64,000 nt of DNA from Fibrobacter sp. (GTDB lineage Bacteria; Fibrobacterota; Fibrobacteria; Fibrobacterales; Fibrobacteraceae): NCBI GenBank assembly GCA_017965445.1, contig JAGCPZ010000050.1, forward strand, positions 1-64,000, given 5' to 3'. A program made the translations under genes and the position numbers. Below the pieces are notes generated by a model. The model saw only the letters and a list, made by a program, of their open reading frames with translations, was not told the DNA's origin and searched no databases. Shown in pieces: positions 24,020 to 35,400 of the stretch (its first letter is position 1; each line of letters begins with the position of its first letter).

Positions 24020-24787
24020 ATGAAATTTAAAATCATCTTCACTGCGGCAGCCTTGCTTGCCACTCAGGCTTTTGCCATTGCGGGTATCGGCTTCCATTAT
24101 ACCCCGAACGTCGGTACAACCCTCAAGAAAGCAGACAAGGCCCCCATCGAAGGCACGAACAACCAGCTCAGCATGAGCCATGGCGACTTCGATTTCATCC
24201 AAGGTTTCGGTTTCAAGGCTTGGATTGACATTCTCCCGTTCATCGATATCGAAGCGACATTCAACATCCAGTTCGCCTCGTACAACGCCTCCCTCTGGAA
24301 TGGCGACGAAGAAATCCCGCTGCATATTGAACTTTCCGGCGTCCCGTTCGGCAAAGCAACTCCGAAGTACATCGCCATGAACGGCGACATCTCCGTCACC
24401 AAGCCGTTCTCCCTTCCGCTGTTCCCGATTCGTCCGTATGTCGGTGGCGGTCTCACGATGCACCTCAACACGTTCGTCCTGAACAACCGTTTTGTCACCA
24501 ACGTCTATAAGAACGTTGAAGAAAAAGCGAAAAGCAACAACGAACCTATGCCGGCAAATGCAAACGAACTTGCCAAGCGTCTCGCTAGCGAAGTCGTCGA
24601 TGTGGCCAAGGACGAAGGCCTCAACAAGAGCATCGGCTTCCACTTGCTCGCCGGTGTCCGCTTCAAGCTCCCGATTATCCCGATTGCCGCTTACGCAAAC
24701 GTGAAGTGCTACTTCGGCGGTGACTACGATAGCGATATCGACGCCGGTCACTTCGCATTCGAACTCGGTGGCGGTTTTGCCCTTTAA
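24020..24787 (+). CDS. Outer-membrane beta-barrel-like protein
   Basis: 255 residues. Signal peptide ending TQAFA (about 1-19), then strands with aromatic girdles (IGFHYTPNV, GFGFKAWIDI, IEATFNIQFASY, RPYVGGGLTMHLN, GFHLLAGVRFKLP, AYANVKCYFGG) and a terminal GGGFAL. The final residue is Leu, not the usual aromatic. A helical insert at about 165-200 (KNVEEKAKSNNEP) interrupts the barrel. AGGAGCAAGAAT is the ribosome-binding site. It stands alone; no gene-specific role visible. Confidence 0.7.
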   Translation: MKFKIIFTAAALLATQAFAIAGIGFHYTPNVGTTLKKADKAPIEGTNNQLSMSHGDFDFIQGFGFKAWIDILPFIDIEATFNIQFASYNASLWNGDEEIPLHIELSGVPFGKATPKYIAMNGDISVTKPFSLPLFPIRPYVGGGLTMHLNTFVLNNRFVTNVYKNVEEKAKSNNEPMPANANELAKRLASEVVDVAKDEGLNKSIGFHLLAGVRFKLPIIPIAAYANVKCYFGGDYDSDIDAGHFAFELGGGFAL

Positions 24788-24832
24788 TTCTGTAATTACA
24801 TTATTTGGTTAGAAGAGAGTAGGTATCCAAGA

Positions 24833-25561
24833 ATGACTCAAAATACAAGCAGCACGAACATCCTCATCATCGAAGATGAAATTGCCATTGCCGAAGGGCT
24901 CGTAGATCTCTGCGAACTCAACGGTTACCGTGTGAAGCACGTTGTTGACGGCGAAAGCGGCCTTGCCGAAGCGCTTTCCGGACAGTACGGTCTCGTACTC
25001 CTGGACTTGATGCTCCCGGGCATGGACGGCTTTACCGTTTGCGACAAGATTCGCGAAAAGGACAAGAGCCTCCCTATCATCATCCTTTCTGCAAAGAACT
25101 CCGATGACGATATCATCAACGGGCTCAAGTTCGGCGCCGACGACTATATCCCGAAGCCGTTCTCCGTTCCGATGCTCCTCGCTCGAATCGAAGCAGTGCT
25201 CCGCCGCAGCCGCCAGACCATGGAAAACGAAGGCAAGCTTGTAGCTGGGAACCTCCGCGTGAACTTCCGCGAATACACGGGTGTCCGCGGTACCGAAGAA
25301 CTTGCATTCACCCGCAAGGAAATCGAAATTCTCGAATACCTGTGGAACAACCGCGACCACGCCATTCCGCGTTCCGAACTCCTCCGCAAGGTCTGGGGTT
25401 ACGAAAATGCAGAATCCGTCGATACGCGTACGGTCGATATCCACATCACCAAGCTCCGCAAGAAAATCGAGGACGATCCGGCACATCCGAAGCTCCTCGT
25501 CACTTTCCGCGGTGAAGGCTACCAGATGCGTTCAGCTCCAGAATGCGAGAAGACCGTATAA
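24833..25561 (+). CDS. OmpR/PhoB-family response regulator
   Basis: 242 residues. Receiver domain (about 9-125) with the acidic pair ED (14-15), phosphoacceptor Asp58 in LLDLMLPGMDGF, Ser86 in LSAKNS and Lys108 in PKPF. The C-terminal winged helix has the usual RSELLRKVWGYEN, DTRTVDIHITKLRKKI and FRGEGYQM. The sensor kinase gene overlaps its 3' end by 19 bp and is its obvious partner. Upstream is a barrel protein; nothing in the sequence identifies the signal or targets. Confidence 0.95.
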   Translation: MTQNTSSTNILIIEDEIAIAEGLVDLCELNGYRVKHVVDGESGLAEALSGQYGLVLLDLMLPGMDGFTVCDKIREKDKSLPIIILSAKNSDDDIINGLKFGADDYIPKPFSVPMLLARIEAVLRRSRQTMENEGKLVAGNLRVNFREYTGVRGTEELAFTRKEIEILEYLWNNRDHAIPRSELLRKVWGYENAESVDTRTVDIHITKLRKKIEDDPAHPKLLVTFRGEGYQMRSAPECEKTV

Positions 25562-27465
25562 ATAAACTATCTACATATCTTTCACGCAAGATCAAGGCTC
25601 TACGGAGCCTGATCGTTGCATCTAAAGATCGTCTCATTTTTGTGGCGATTTTTATCGTTATTGCGATTCCCGTAATCGTGCTTTTAAGCCATTCCTATGC
25701 GCAGCTGCAAGCGTCGTCGCTCTTTGGTTACAAGGAACACGCCTTCTCTGTGCTGCAGAACCTGAACAAGAACATCACGTCGGACTTGGCTATCGAAGAC
25801 AGGCGTTCATACGCAGACTATCGTTTCATCCGTTCGGTGCCTGTATTCGGCGGCGAAGAAATCACGATGTCCGAACTGGCGGATTTTCCGCTCCGCAGCC
25901 ATTACGTGGGCCTCGTCGGGCACTTCCAGCTTGACCCATCCGGCAACTTGAGCACGCCAGTTCTCCCGGATGGCGTCCTTGAAAGCATTCCCATGGTCGA
26001 TAGGGACAAACGTCTCGCGATTCGAAACAAGATAAGCCAGATTCTCAACACGTCGGGATTCTCGGCCATTTCCTCGCCAAGCGTAATGACGCCCACATCG
26101 AGCAGCACCGAAAAGAATCTGGATTCGACCCGCAAGAACGACAGCAAGCTCATCGACCAGATTTACAAACAAGATCTCGATATTTCTGGTTCGAACAAGA
26201 AAAAGAAAACCAGCAAGTCACGCGTTGAACAAATTACCAAGACCGGAGATTTTGCGTTCGGTGTCGAATCCACGAAGCTCGATACCACGGGACTGCTCGT
26301 CCGTTTAATCAATACGGAATCGACGCACTCCATGGAAGCGGAAATCGACTTTTTCCAGGCCATCGTCGATTCGAACTACATCATATTCCACCGCACCGTA
26401 AGACGTGGTGCAGACGTGTTCATCCAAGGGTTCATCGTTGACGCACGCATCTACCTCACGAACCTTGTGAAGAACGAAATCGAAAAGTACAAGGGCGTCA
26501 CGAAAGGCACTCAGCAAGACCCCCTTGTTCTCGCATTTATCCATAAGAAGCAAACATTTGTCGCATTCGGCGAACGCAACAACATCACGACAGAACTTCT
26601 CTCGGAACCGCTGCAGGCTCCTCTTTCGGACATCACGTTCAAGATGTACACCACGCAAAAAGCTCCCGGCGGAGAATTCGTCCTGTTCATCGGGCTCTTG
26701 ATGCTCACAGTCATCGCAATCGGCCTTATTTCAATTTACCATGTGACCCAGAGTCGCATGAAGCTTGCCGCCAAGCGTCAGGACTTCGTCTCCGCCATCA
26801 CCCACGAACTCAAGACGCCTCTTACCGCCATCAAGATGTACGCAGAACTGCTGCAGAACTCCTGGGTCGTGAACGAAGAAAAGAAACAGAAGTATTACGG
26901 ACAAATTGCCAGCGAAGCGGACCGTCTTTCCAGACTCATCCAAAATGTATTGAACCTCTCGAAGCTTGATGGCAACCGTTGGAACGTACAGCTCCGCATG
27001 GAAAAGCCCAAGCGCGTTCTAGACGATTTCGTCTCGACCTACAGCAAGAACGTCGAGAAGCAGGGATTCGAACTGACGGTTTCTTCGGATACTGATGCAG
27101 ACAACATAAGTCTCATGATTGACCGCGACGCCATCATGCAAATTTTAATGAACCTCGTCGATAACTCGCTCAAGTTCTCGAAGAACGCAGACTACAAGAT
27201 GATTAACGTGGAACTGCGCATCAAGGAAACCGACATGTACCTCGCCGTGCGCGACTACGGTCCAGGCATTCCGCCGAGCGAAATGAAGAAGGTCTTCCAA
27301 GAATTCTACAGAGTCGAAAACGAAATGACAAGGCAGACAAGTGGCACAGGTATCGGTCTTTCGATGGTAAAGAAATTGTGCACTTTATGTAACATGAGCA
27401 TAGAATTGGAAAACGCAAACCCCGGTCTGCGCACGAAAATCCATTTCCCGCCCTTGTCGATTTAG
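25543..27465 (+). CDS. Membrane sensor histidine kinase
   Basis: 640 residues. Helix 1 at about 26-50 and helix 2 at about 380-405 enclose a large periplasmic sensor region (about 50-380) with no recognised domain. DHp phosphorylation site ITHELKTPLTAIK with His421; the N box is NLVDNSLKFSK, the G1 box RDYGPGIPPSE, the F box FYRVEN and the G2 box GTGIGLSMVKKL. It overlaps the response regulator gene by 19 bp, so they are co-translated. The unusually large sensor region is distinctive and could bind a ligand or surface protein. Confidence 0.93.
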   Translation: MREDRINKLSTYLSRKIKALRSLIVASKDRLIFVAIFIVIAIPVIVLLSHSYAQLQASSLFGYKEHAFSVLQNLNKNITSDLAIEDRRSYADYRFIRSVPVFGGEEITMSELADFPLRSHYVGLVGHFQLDPSGNLSTPVLPDGVLESIPMVDRDKRLAIRNKISQILNTSGFSAISSPSVMTPTSSSTEKNLDSTRKNDSKLIDQIYKQDLDISGSNKKKKTSKSRVEQITKTGDFAFGVESTKLDTTGLLVRLINTESTHSMEAEIDFFQAIVDSNYIIFHRTVRRGADVFIQGFIVDARIYLTNLVKNEIEKYKGVTKGTQQDPLVLAFIHKKQTFVAFGERNNITTELLSEPLQAPLSDITFKMYTTQKAPGGEFVLFIGLLMLTVIAIGLISIYHVTQSRMKLAAKRQDFVSAITHELKTPLTAIKMYAELLQNSWVVNEEKKQKYYGQIASEADRLSRLIQNVLNLSKLDGNRWNVQLRMEKPKRVLDDFVSTYSKNVEKQGFELTVSSDTDADNISLMIDRDAIMQILMNLVDNSLKFSKNADYKMINVELRIKETDMYLAVRDYGPGIPPSEMKKVFQEFYRVENEMTRQTSGTGIGLSMVKKLCTLCNMSIELENANPGLRTKIHFPPLSI

Positions 27466-27495
27466 GTAAGAGATAAGAGACGAGAGACGAGAGAA
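27466..27495. repeat. GACGAGAG-type intergenic repeat
   Basis: TAAGAGATAAGAGACGAGAGACGAGAG follows the kinase stop, tandem AGACGAG units of the family also found at 433, 50286 and 63640. Confidence 0.6.
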
Positions 27496-27580
27496 AAAAG
27501 AGTTTTTTTGCTTGTTTACTATATTTTTTTTAAAGCCCCGAACACTGGACGGGACCTTTTAAAATTTAAAGAGGCGTAGT

Positions 27581-28927
27581 ATGACCCAAGACGATATCAT
27601 CAGAAATCCACTGGATTATAATCTTTCTATCGAAACCGTCGGCAAGGGAACTCTCAAGTCCCCGATGAACGGAGTCCCGTTCGTTTCCGAAAACGACAAG
27701 ATTAGCCTCACAACCGACATCAACCTCATTTCGGAATACATCGCCAAAGGCATCCCGGTTCCGTCCCTCGAATCGGCGGGCCCGCGCGAAATCATTTTCC
27801 ACGACCCGGCCTGGACCCGCGCAGGCATCGTAACTTGCGGCGGACTCTGCCCCGGCCTCAACAACGTCATCAAGGGCCTTGTACAAGTGCTCTGGTTCGA
27901 CTACGGCGTAAAAAACATCTTCGGTATCCCCTACGGCTACCGCGGTCTGAACCCGAACTACGGATATTCCCCCATCGTGCTGGACCCAGATGTCGTCGAT
28001 GCCATCCAGGAAGACGGCGGAACAATCCTCGGCAGCTCCCGCGGATTGCAGGACCCCTCGGTCATGGTCGATACGCTCATGCGCCTCAACATCAACGTGC
28101 TGTTCTGCATCGGCGGTGACGGCACCCTCCGTGGAGCCCACGCCATTGCCGAAGAAGTCAAGAAACGCAAGCAGCCCATTTCCATCATCGGCATCCCGAA
28201 AACCATCGACAACGACTTGAACCTCATCGACCGCACATTCGGTTTCGAAACAGCCGTGCTCAGTGCGACAGACGTCATCACGAGCGCGCACATCGAAGCC
28301 AACGGCGCCTACAACGGACTTGGCCTCGTGAAGCTCATGGGCCGCGATTCCGGATTTATCGCCGCGTACGCATCGCTCGCGACAACGGTCGTGAACTTCT
28401 GCCTCGTGCCCGAAGTTCCGTTTGAACTCGAAGGCGAAGGCGGGCTCTTCAAGGCGCTCGAAAGCCGCTACGCCAGCGGCAAGACACATGCCGTGATTGC
28501 CGTTGCCGAAGGCGCCGGACAGGAACTCTTCAAGGACCAGGAAGAACGCCGCGACGCCAGCGGAAACATTCTGAAAAACGATATCGGCGAATTCCTCACG
28601 AGCAAAATCAAGGAACATTTCGACAAGGTCGGCAGAGAAATCAACATCAAGTACTTTGACCCGAGCTACATGGTGAGGAGCATCCCTGCCAAGGGCACCG
28701 ACGCCATTTTCTGCTTCCAGCTCGCCGAAAGCGCCGTACATGCCGGCATGGCCGGAAAAACAGACATGGTCGTCGGCAGCATGAACGGAGCGTTCTCGCA
28801 CGTGCCAATAGAATACGCCGTCAACGAGCGCAAGAAGATTAACCCCAACGGAACACTCTGGCACGCTGTCCTCGGCGCCACCCGCCAGCAGGACTACTTC
28901 TCCGGCAAGGGCAAACGCAGCAAGTAA
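27581..28927 (+). CDS. pfkA: ATP-type 6-phosphofructokinase, group X/III
   Basis: 448 residues, longer than the 320-residue E. coli enzyme and typical of the clade with plant, trypanosome and spirochaete phosphofructokinases. Phosphorylates fructose 6-phosphate in glycolysis. CGGLCPGLNNVI binds phosphate groups. GGDGT at about 178-182 has Gly where pyrophosphate-dependent enzymes have Asp, indicating ATP; the catalytic PKTIDND at 206-212 has the Lys of this clade. MGRDSGFIA and GSMNGAFSHVP are also family features. A(G)AGGCG precedes the start. A tiny conserved-looking ORF follows 20 bp after the stop. Confidence 0.9.
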   Translation: MTQDDIIRNPLDYNLSIETVGKGTLKSPMNGVPFVSENDKISLTTDINLISEYIAKGIPVPSLESAGPREIIFHDPAWTRAGIVTCGGLCPGLNNVIKGLVQVLWFDYGVKNIFGIPYGYRGLNPNYGYSPIVLDPDVVDAIQEDGGTILGSSRGLQDPSVMVDTLMRLNINVLFCIGGDGTLRGAHAIAEEVKKRKQPISIIGIPKTIDNDLNLIDRTFGFETAVLSATDVITSAHIEANGAYNGLGLVKLMGRDSGFIAAYASLATTVVNFCLVPEVPFELEGEGGLFKALESRYASGKTHAVIAVAEGAGQELFKDQEERRDASGNILKNDIGEFLTSKIKEHFDKVGREINIKYFDPSYMVRSIPAKGTDAIFCFQLAESAVHAGMAGKTDMVVGSMNGAFSHVPIEYAVNERKKINPNGTLWHAVLGATRQQDYFSGKGKRSK

Positions 28928-28947
28928 CCTTAAATTAGTTTATCACT

Positions 28948-29091
28948 ATGCTTAAAAAAGAAGAAAAAGTCATCATCCGTACCGCCTTGATGGAATACCG
29001 TAATCTTCTGTTCAAGACATTCCATGGCACTGAAGAAGAAAAGACTCGCATCGCCACGGTGAACAAACTCCTCCAGAACTGGAAAGTTTAA
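28948..29091 (+). CDS. Small hypothetical protein (47 residues)
   Basis: A 47-residue frame (start MLKKEEKVIIRTALMEYRN, end LLQNWKV) fits neatly between pfkA (20 bp) and the TPR-like gene (8 bp). Codon use is native (AAG, CTC, GTC), the predicted structure is a helical hairpin, and there is no signal. Likely a real member of the pfkA operon; function unknown. Confidence 0.55.
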   Translation: MLKKEEKVIIRTALMEYRNLLFKTFHGTEEEKTRIATVNKLLQNWKV

Positions 29092-29099
29092 ACGTTTTC

Positions 29100-29951
29100 A
29101 TGAAGATTACGCCCAACATTCTTTTTGCATTCTCGCTTACGTTGTTGCTTGCGATTAGTTCCGCAAGCGCAAACGAGTATTTGCAGCTGGCAGATTCCTG
29201 TTATGCAGCAAGAGCGTTGCGCGCAAACGGCGACAAGGCCGATGCCAAGAACGCCACCATCATGAAGGTAAATTACCGCAAGGCGATGGAAGACTCCACC
29301 GTTTTGGAACAAGCGACAGAAGGCTACGTCAAAACGCTGTATTTTTGCTTCAGGTTCGTGCAGTTTGACGAAAAGGAACGCCAATTGCATCTCGATTCGC
29401 TGTTGGACGCAAGCGCAAGCGCCTACGAGAAGTTCCCCAACAACAGGGAAATCGCCCACATTTACGCATCAACGCTTTCGATGTGGGGTTCTGAAAGGAA
29501 TGTGTTCACATCGCTCAAGGAAGGCATCGCCGGCAAAGTCCGCGACGTCGCTACCGCCGCAGAAGACTGGCAGATTCTCGGACGTGCGCATTTCGTATTG
29601 CCCTACGTGCCGTTGATTCTCCCGTGGCCAGATGAAAAACTTGCCGACAAATATCTGACCATGGCGCTCGAAAAGAACCGCAAGGACATTTACAACTACT
29701 ACTTCCTCGCTGACCTACGTTACGACCAAAAGCGTTATGACGATGCAATGGAATTGATCGTGCAAGGGCTTGCCGAAGGTTTCCGCGAAGACTACGTACT
29801 TGAAGACAAGCGTGCACGCTGGCACCTCAAGGAACTGTGGAAAATCATCGACCGCAAGCATAAGAACAAATTATCACCAAAACATTTGGAAGACGGCGAA
29901 AACATCCGAAAAGAAATCGAAGCGATGCGAGCCGCAAAAATGAAAAAGTAA
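29100..29951 (+). CDS. Secreted TPR-like protein
   Basis: 283 residues. Signal peptide about 1-24 (ending SSASA). The rest is alpha-helical with at least two TPR-like hairpins (ADKYLTMALEKN.., YYFLADLRYDQKRYDDAMELIVQG) and a lysine-rich tail. No lipobox, so probably periplasmic. Follows the 47-residue gene by 8 bp and could be in the pfkA operon. Role unknown; TPRs suggest scaffolding in envelope complexes. Confidence 0.65.
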   Translation: MKITPNILFAFSLTLLLAISSASANEYLQLADSCYAARALRANGDKADAKNATIMKVNYRKAMEDSTVLEQATEGYVKTLYFCFRFVQFDEKERQLHLDSLLDASASAYEKFPNNREIAHIYASTLSMWGSERNVFTSLKEGIAGKVRDVATAAEDWQILGRAHFVLPYVPLILPWPDEKLADKYLTMALEKNRKDIYNYYFLADLRYDQKRYDDAMELIVQGLAEGFREDYVLEDKRARWHLKELWKIIDRKHKNKLSPKHLEDGENIRKEIEAMRAAKMKK

Positions 29952-30051
29952 CCTGTTCCGGGGTCAGTTTTTCACTTCTAACATTTATTTTATCCTTTAT
30001 TAACTTTTTTATGTATATTACATAAATGGCACTGAGCGGAGGGATGGATAA

Positions 30052-32271
30052 ATGAGAGCTTTCAAAACCATAATCGCGGTAATCATTGCCTTAGGCATAT
30101 CCGTTGTATGGGCGGAAACCGTACATGTATTCCACATTTTCCTGCCAAATTCGACAACGTGGAAAAGCGCCACTCCAATGATAAACGAAGACGGGCAATC
30201 CCGCAAACTTGAAATAGACACATTAAATTGCGGGTGGTACTACAGGCGCTACGTTGACGAACCGCTACCGTCAAGTGTACTAATCCACAGAGACGATGAC
30301 CCGACATTGAAAGATGCAATTGGATTTAACGGTGTCTGGGAAGAAGGCGCTGCCGAGCCCATTATTTTAGACGCCATGTTTGAGCTTTATTCGACTGAAC
30401 CGGGCTATAACAAAGCGCTTTATTTCGTTGCCGATGCCGAAGAATCACAAAAACTCCCCAGTTCAAACCAGGGCTGGTATATCAGGCGTCCAGACGTGAG
30501 AGGGTACTGTGGTTTTGAATTGAATTCAATTGTATATGATACTGATGCTTCGTTACATGGAGCGTTTTCTTGCACTCCAGATTGGAATGCAGCACAAACC
30601 TTAGCAGAATCCCGCACCAACGCCTGTCACAACCCAAATGCGAAGTTTCCTGTCGTAACTTCTGCTACAGACGAATTGCCCTGCATCGGAGTCACTACAG
30701 GAATGGTCGAATCGACAATTGCCCCCAAAACAAAAAAGATGAAGCTTACCGACAAGGGTAGAAAATGCTTTGGCCCCAAAGCCGACGAAGCTTTTGCAGC
30801 CATGTTCACGGCTACACCGGGAGTCAACGAGTCATCCTGCTTTAATATGTCCTTGGAACAAAACGCTTTTGGTAGATTTAGCTTTAATTCCGATTACAAC
30901 AAAAAAACAAAAACGAGCGTCATGGGTGGTTTTTACCCCATCGAAGAATCTAAAAAACGCACAGACAGTTTACCCGCAGCCAGAAGCAATCGCAAAGCGG
31001 AAGGCCCTGCATACTTCTGCTCTGACCCAGCAAAAGGGACCGAAGGGCTTCGCACTATCGACTCAACCGAAAAAGTTCCGGTCCATCAACTGATTTGCAA
31101 CGGTCCCGGTTGGGACGGCGGAGTCGATTGCGAAGGCTTCTTCGCCACAGGCAACGAATTCAGTACAAGCGAAGGCAAGCTGACAGAATTCGGTTCCAAG
31201 ATTTCCAATGCACTTAATGTTACATGGGTAGGTGATGGTTGGGCATGGTCTTGCGATTACCCTGCTGCAGCCCCTGAAGGCTGGCCACGATACATCGAAG
31301 GAACGGAAACAGAAGTTTCTAGCACACAGGACGGGAACACCTCATATCGATGGATATCTGGTGACAGCGATTCCGATATTCTCACGCAAGGCGGGCGCAA
31401 CGGCCATTTCTGTACAGAATCGCATGCAATGTTCAAGTACAAGAAAGGATTGAAATTCAACATCAGCGGAAGTGACGATATTTGGGTTTACATCAACAAC
31501 AAACTAGCAGTAGATCTTGGCGGTATGCATTTACCGGCACCGGGCAACGTCGATTTGGACAAATTTATGCCAGATTTGGAAATTGGCAAACAATACGATG
31601 TCGATATATACACTTGCAATAGGCGCTCTAGATCAAGCAACCTCAGCATCACAACAAACATCGTTCCCTCTTATACACATCGAGACACAATATGGTATCA
31701 AAACTTTTCTTGTACTGGTTTTGAAAAAATGATGATAGATACAACACATTACTATAATTGTTGCCACATCCAAACTGAAAAGATTGAATATCTTTTCACG
31801 ACTGACAAGACAGGACAAGACCCGACCAAGACAATCATTAGCATAGAAGATTTCGAAGCCAACCCCATTCAATTCAATGGAGGTATTAACGTTGAACAAC
31901 CATATGCACCAATTGTCAATGAAGAAGCCTTAAAAGCAAGTCTCCCCAATGGCATATATTACCTTGTTATCAAGATAGGAAACGACCGGAAAGCTATCGA
32001 AATCAGGCTCAACGATTCTGAAGGTATCGTAAACCGCAGAGTCATTCCTATCGGGGGTACATCTTTCAGCATTATGAAAACGGGCGCGCTTGAATTTGCA
32101 ATTGTAACGGACAGTCCAAGCAACGTCAAAAGTTACGCCGTCATAGACATGAAAGGTCTAGTCGTTTCTATGGGAACCTTGAACAAATCCGCAACACGCG
32201 TGAAAGTACCGACGGCAGGTTCGTACATTGTCAAAGTCGGGAAGAAATTCAAACAAATCAACATGAAATAA
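30052..32271 (+). CDS. Fibro-slime domain surface protein with T9SS-like C-terminal domain
   Basis: 739 residues. Signal peptide about 1-20 (ending VVWAE). The fibro-slime domain (TIGR02148, PA14-like) at about 350-550 includes FNISGSDDIWVYINN, LAVDLGG and a later YDVDIYTCNRR. Such proteins are abundant in Fibrobacter; some are cellulose-bound outer-surface proteins. The C-terminal 75 residues (SYAVIDMKGLVVSMG, PTAGSYIVKVGKKFKQINMK) resemble a type IX secretion sorting domain, suggesting export across the outer membrane. GGAGGG lies upstream and TATATTAC at 30014 may be its -10. Many cysteines indicate disulfides. Substrate unknown. Confidence 0.85.
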   Translation: MRAFKTIIAVIIALGISVVWAETVHVFHIFLPNSTTWKSATPMINEDGQSRKLEIDTLNCGWYYRRYVDEPLPSSVLIHRDDDPTLKDAIGFNGVWEEGAAEPIILDAMFELYSTEPGYNKALYFVADAEESQKLPSSNQGWYIRRPDVRGYCGFELNSIVYDTDASLHGAFSCTPDWNAAQTLAESRTNACHNPNAKFPVVTSATDELPCIGVTTGMVESTIAPKTKKMKLTDKGRKCFGPKADEAFAAMFTATPGVNESSCFNMSLEQNAFGRFSFNSDYNKKTKTSVMGGFYPIEESKKRTDSLPAARSNRKAEGPAYFCSDPAKGTEGLRTIDSTEKVPVHQLICNGPGWDGGVDCEGFFATGNEFSTSEGKLTEFGSKISNALNVTWVGDGWAWSCDYPAAAPEGWPRYIEGTETEVSSTQDGNTSYRWISGDSDSDILTQGGRNGHFCTESHAMFKYKKGLKFNISGSDDIWVYINNKLAVDLGGMHLPAPGNVDLDKFMPDLEIGKQYDVDIYTCNRRSRSSNLSITTNIVPSYTHRDTIWYQNFSCTGFEKMMIDTTHYYNCCHIQTEKIEYLFTTDKTGQDPTKTIISIEDFEANPIQFNGGINVEQPYAPIVNEEALKASLPNGIYYLVIKIGNDRKAIEIRLNDSEGIVNRRVIPIGGTSFSIMKTGALEFAIVTDSPSNVKSYAVIDMKGLVVSMGTLNKSATRVKVPTAGSYIVKVGKKFKQINMK

Positions 32272-32458
32272 AAACAATACTTTGTAAAAAAAAACTTATC
32301 AAATTAACGTTTTTGTACAAATTTCAACATTTGCAATTTTCCTTTTTATTTTGTTATTGCTTTCTTGATACGCTTATATTACATTATTCGCTAGGCATCA
32401 CAAATTTGTTAAACGAATATGTTGTTTAACGATTTGTTGCAAATAAAAGGGATTGAGT

Positions 32459-35400
32459 ATGAAAAAATTAAATTACATGGTACTCGCCATGGCTTTGGCG
32501 AGTCATTCTTTTGCTGTATCCGTAGATTTCTATGACGAACAGCAGAACAACCCATCAGCAACTGGAATCCGGCTTAGAATCAATAATGATTCGAACGTTC
32601 CAATCAATAATGCGAAACTTCGCTATTATTTTCACAGGACTTCGTTGCCTTATGTTGTCGATGGGTATTATATACCTAATGCTACGCTATCTACGAATAA
32701 TGTAAACGACACCCTTGCTTATTTTGAACTGGATATTCCGTCGGTTCCTGCAGGGTATTACCCGGATATCGCCGGATTTAGCCTAGCGTTGCATAACAAT
32801 GATTGGTCAAGTCGTGATAAATCGCGAGATTATAGTTATCAGACGTCTTCTATGCTTATGGAAAATACGAAGGTAGTATTGCTTTCGGGTGATAATGTTC
32901 TTTTTGGCGAATCTCCAAATGCCCAAACAGTACTTGAGCCAGGTATCTTAAAAATATCGGGTCTCAAGTTTTCAGATAGTGCCTAGCTGGAAATAAAGAA
33001 CGTTGGTGCATCTACGGTTGCGCTGTCTGATTATCGGCTTGTTAACGCAAATGACTCCGTTTTTTCGCTAGGAAACGATTCTCTTGCCGTTAACGAAGTT
33101 CTTCGAATTTGCCAAAATCAGGCAGCTTGTGGTGAAGCGTCAAAAACATTGGTCAATTCCGTATTCGGTTGGGACAGCATTGGCGAAGCTGTCTTGAAAA
33201 AGGATTCGTCCATGGCTTCGTATGTTGCGTGGGGTGATCCTGGATTACATGCTGCAGCTGCAGTCAACGCAGGCGTGTGGACTGATTCTTTGGAATATTT
33301 CCCTGCCGAATCGCATGTTCAACAATATAATGCAGATTATATCAAGAATACGTTCTTCCGTCTTAGACCGAATAAATCAGGCATGGGTACTGGCGATTGG
33401 TTCAGTTTTACTAGTAACGATAATCCGGCAGAAGATGTTTCCGTTCCGCTGCCAATTAAGACATCGGCCAATCAGCCGGTGTATAAACTTATTCCTGGTG
33501 AAAACGATGTGCTTTTCAGTTGGCTCCCGGTACAGGGTGTTAATTCTTACAGGGTTATTGTTCGTGACCAAAATAACAATGACGTTTACAACTTGAATAC
33601 ATCAAGTACATCCGTTACTTTAGCTCTCGCTCCGGGAAATTACAACTGGACTGTGATTGGAGATGATGAATTTTTGACTCAGTATGAGAATCCTGATGGT
33701 AGTATAACATTTGACTATAGCAATCTTTATATTCAATATGCTAATATCAATACTAGTATTTTTAAACAACGTAAAATTCAACAAATCAAGGCTAGGCGCG
33801 ACACTAGAATGCTTAATCCTTTATACGGGATAAGTTCTTACATGTATTCTTGGGATAGGCCAAATCTTAATGCAGAAAAAGTAGAGCCAACGGAAGATGG
33901 TAGATGTTGGGCTGTTGCAATTCAGGTCATGAACCACTTTTATGGTGGTAATTTGACTCAGGATGAAATTGTCTATAAAACGAAATTCGTAGAAGGAGAT
34001 CCCTTATTATCTCCATTTTTCAATGATGGAAATGACTTTGATGATCTAGATCCTACATCACTCCGTTATCCCAAATATAATCTAGGATGGGCGTTGAAAT
34101 GGGCTTTGCATACCAATACCCTAAATTATTTCAAAGGGTCTCCTTCTTACACGACTGTAAAAAATGCCATTGATCAAAGAAAACTTGTGTATGTAACAAC
34201 ATCAGGCCATGCTATGGTTATTTATGGTTATGTGGGCGATGCCGATAATTATGCATTTTATTACGCATTTGGAGATAATGACGGAAATGCTTCGAATTCT
34301 TTGGTGTATGATAAAGAAATTACTGATTACTCAATTCCAGAAGTTACATATGGCGATGTTGAAATGTCTGATAACCGGGTTCATCTAGATTCTGATAACG
34401 ACGGTATTACGGACTTTGAAGAAGAAGAAAGATTTCATACAAAACCGAATCATGTTGATTCAGATAATGACGGTATAGAAGATAAGCGTGAAATATATAA
34501 TTACATAACATTGAATTATAAAAGGAATTTTCATCCTGCATATAACCCTCATGAGGAATTTAGAAAAACACAAGATGGGAAATTTAATGGTGCATATCGG
34601 CTTTATCAGGAATTTGATTTATTTTACTCTAAAGCCGACATGAATCAAAATAGAATATTTGCAGAGTTAGACCCAGATGATGATAATAATTATATTGACG
34701 ATGGTCTTTGGGATGATAAACAAGCATCAGCGGGTATTCAAAGAATTAAAAATATGGATATTCCAGGAGATTATACGATTTTCGGAAGAGAATACGTAGC
34801 AATTAATGACAATGTAAAATGTTACAATACGCAGGCAGAGAGCAATTCTTATTGCAACATTGCTTCCTTAGATAATAATATTTTTTCGTATGATATTTCG
34901 TACTCACCCTTAAGTATAGGCGCTCGTGCCCATGTTGGAAATATTGATGTTCGAAGTGTCGATTTTGATGATAAATTTCCAGGAACCCATTCGAATCCTA
35001 TTTTACGTAACTCAGCTGTAGTTCATGGAAATATAAATATATATGGAATTAGCAGTATTTCTATGCAAAATGGTTCTTCAGTGCAAGGCGAAATTAATCG
35101 TCATCATAAAGATGATTGGGATAAAAAATATTGCTACCCTTATTCTACAGATATGCCAATCATTTCAGAATCTCAAGTTAAACTTGTCCAAAATGGAGAA
35201 ACTTACCATTTGAAGGATGGCGACCAGTTTAAAATACTCAAAGTGCAATCTGGTGGAACCTTGATTGTCGAACCGGGCGAGATGTTCGTTAACAGCGTTC
35301 TTCAAGTTGATGCTAACGCAACAATCCGCTTTGCGGAACCCGGCAAGGGAACAATCCTCCATACGAACGGGCAAATCATTTGGCATACCTATAATAGCGA

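Noticed and set aside
27566..28864. 432-codon frame on the minus strand opposite pfkA
   Set aside because: Antisense shadow; the plus strand has complete phosphofructokinase motifs.
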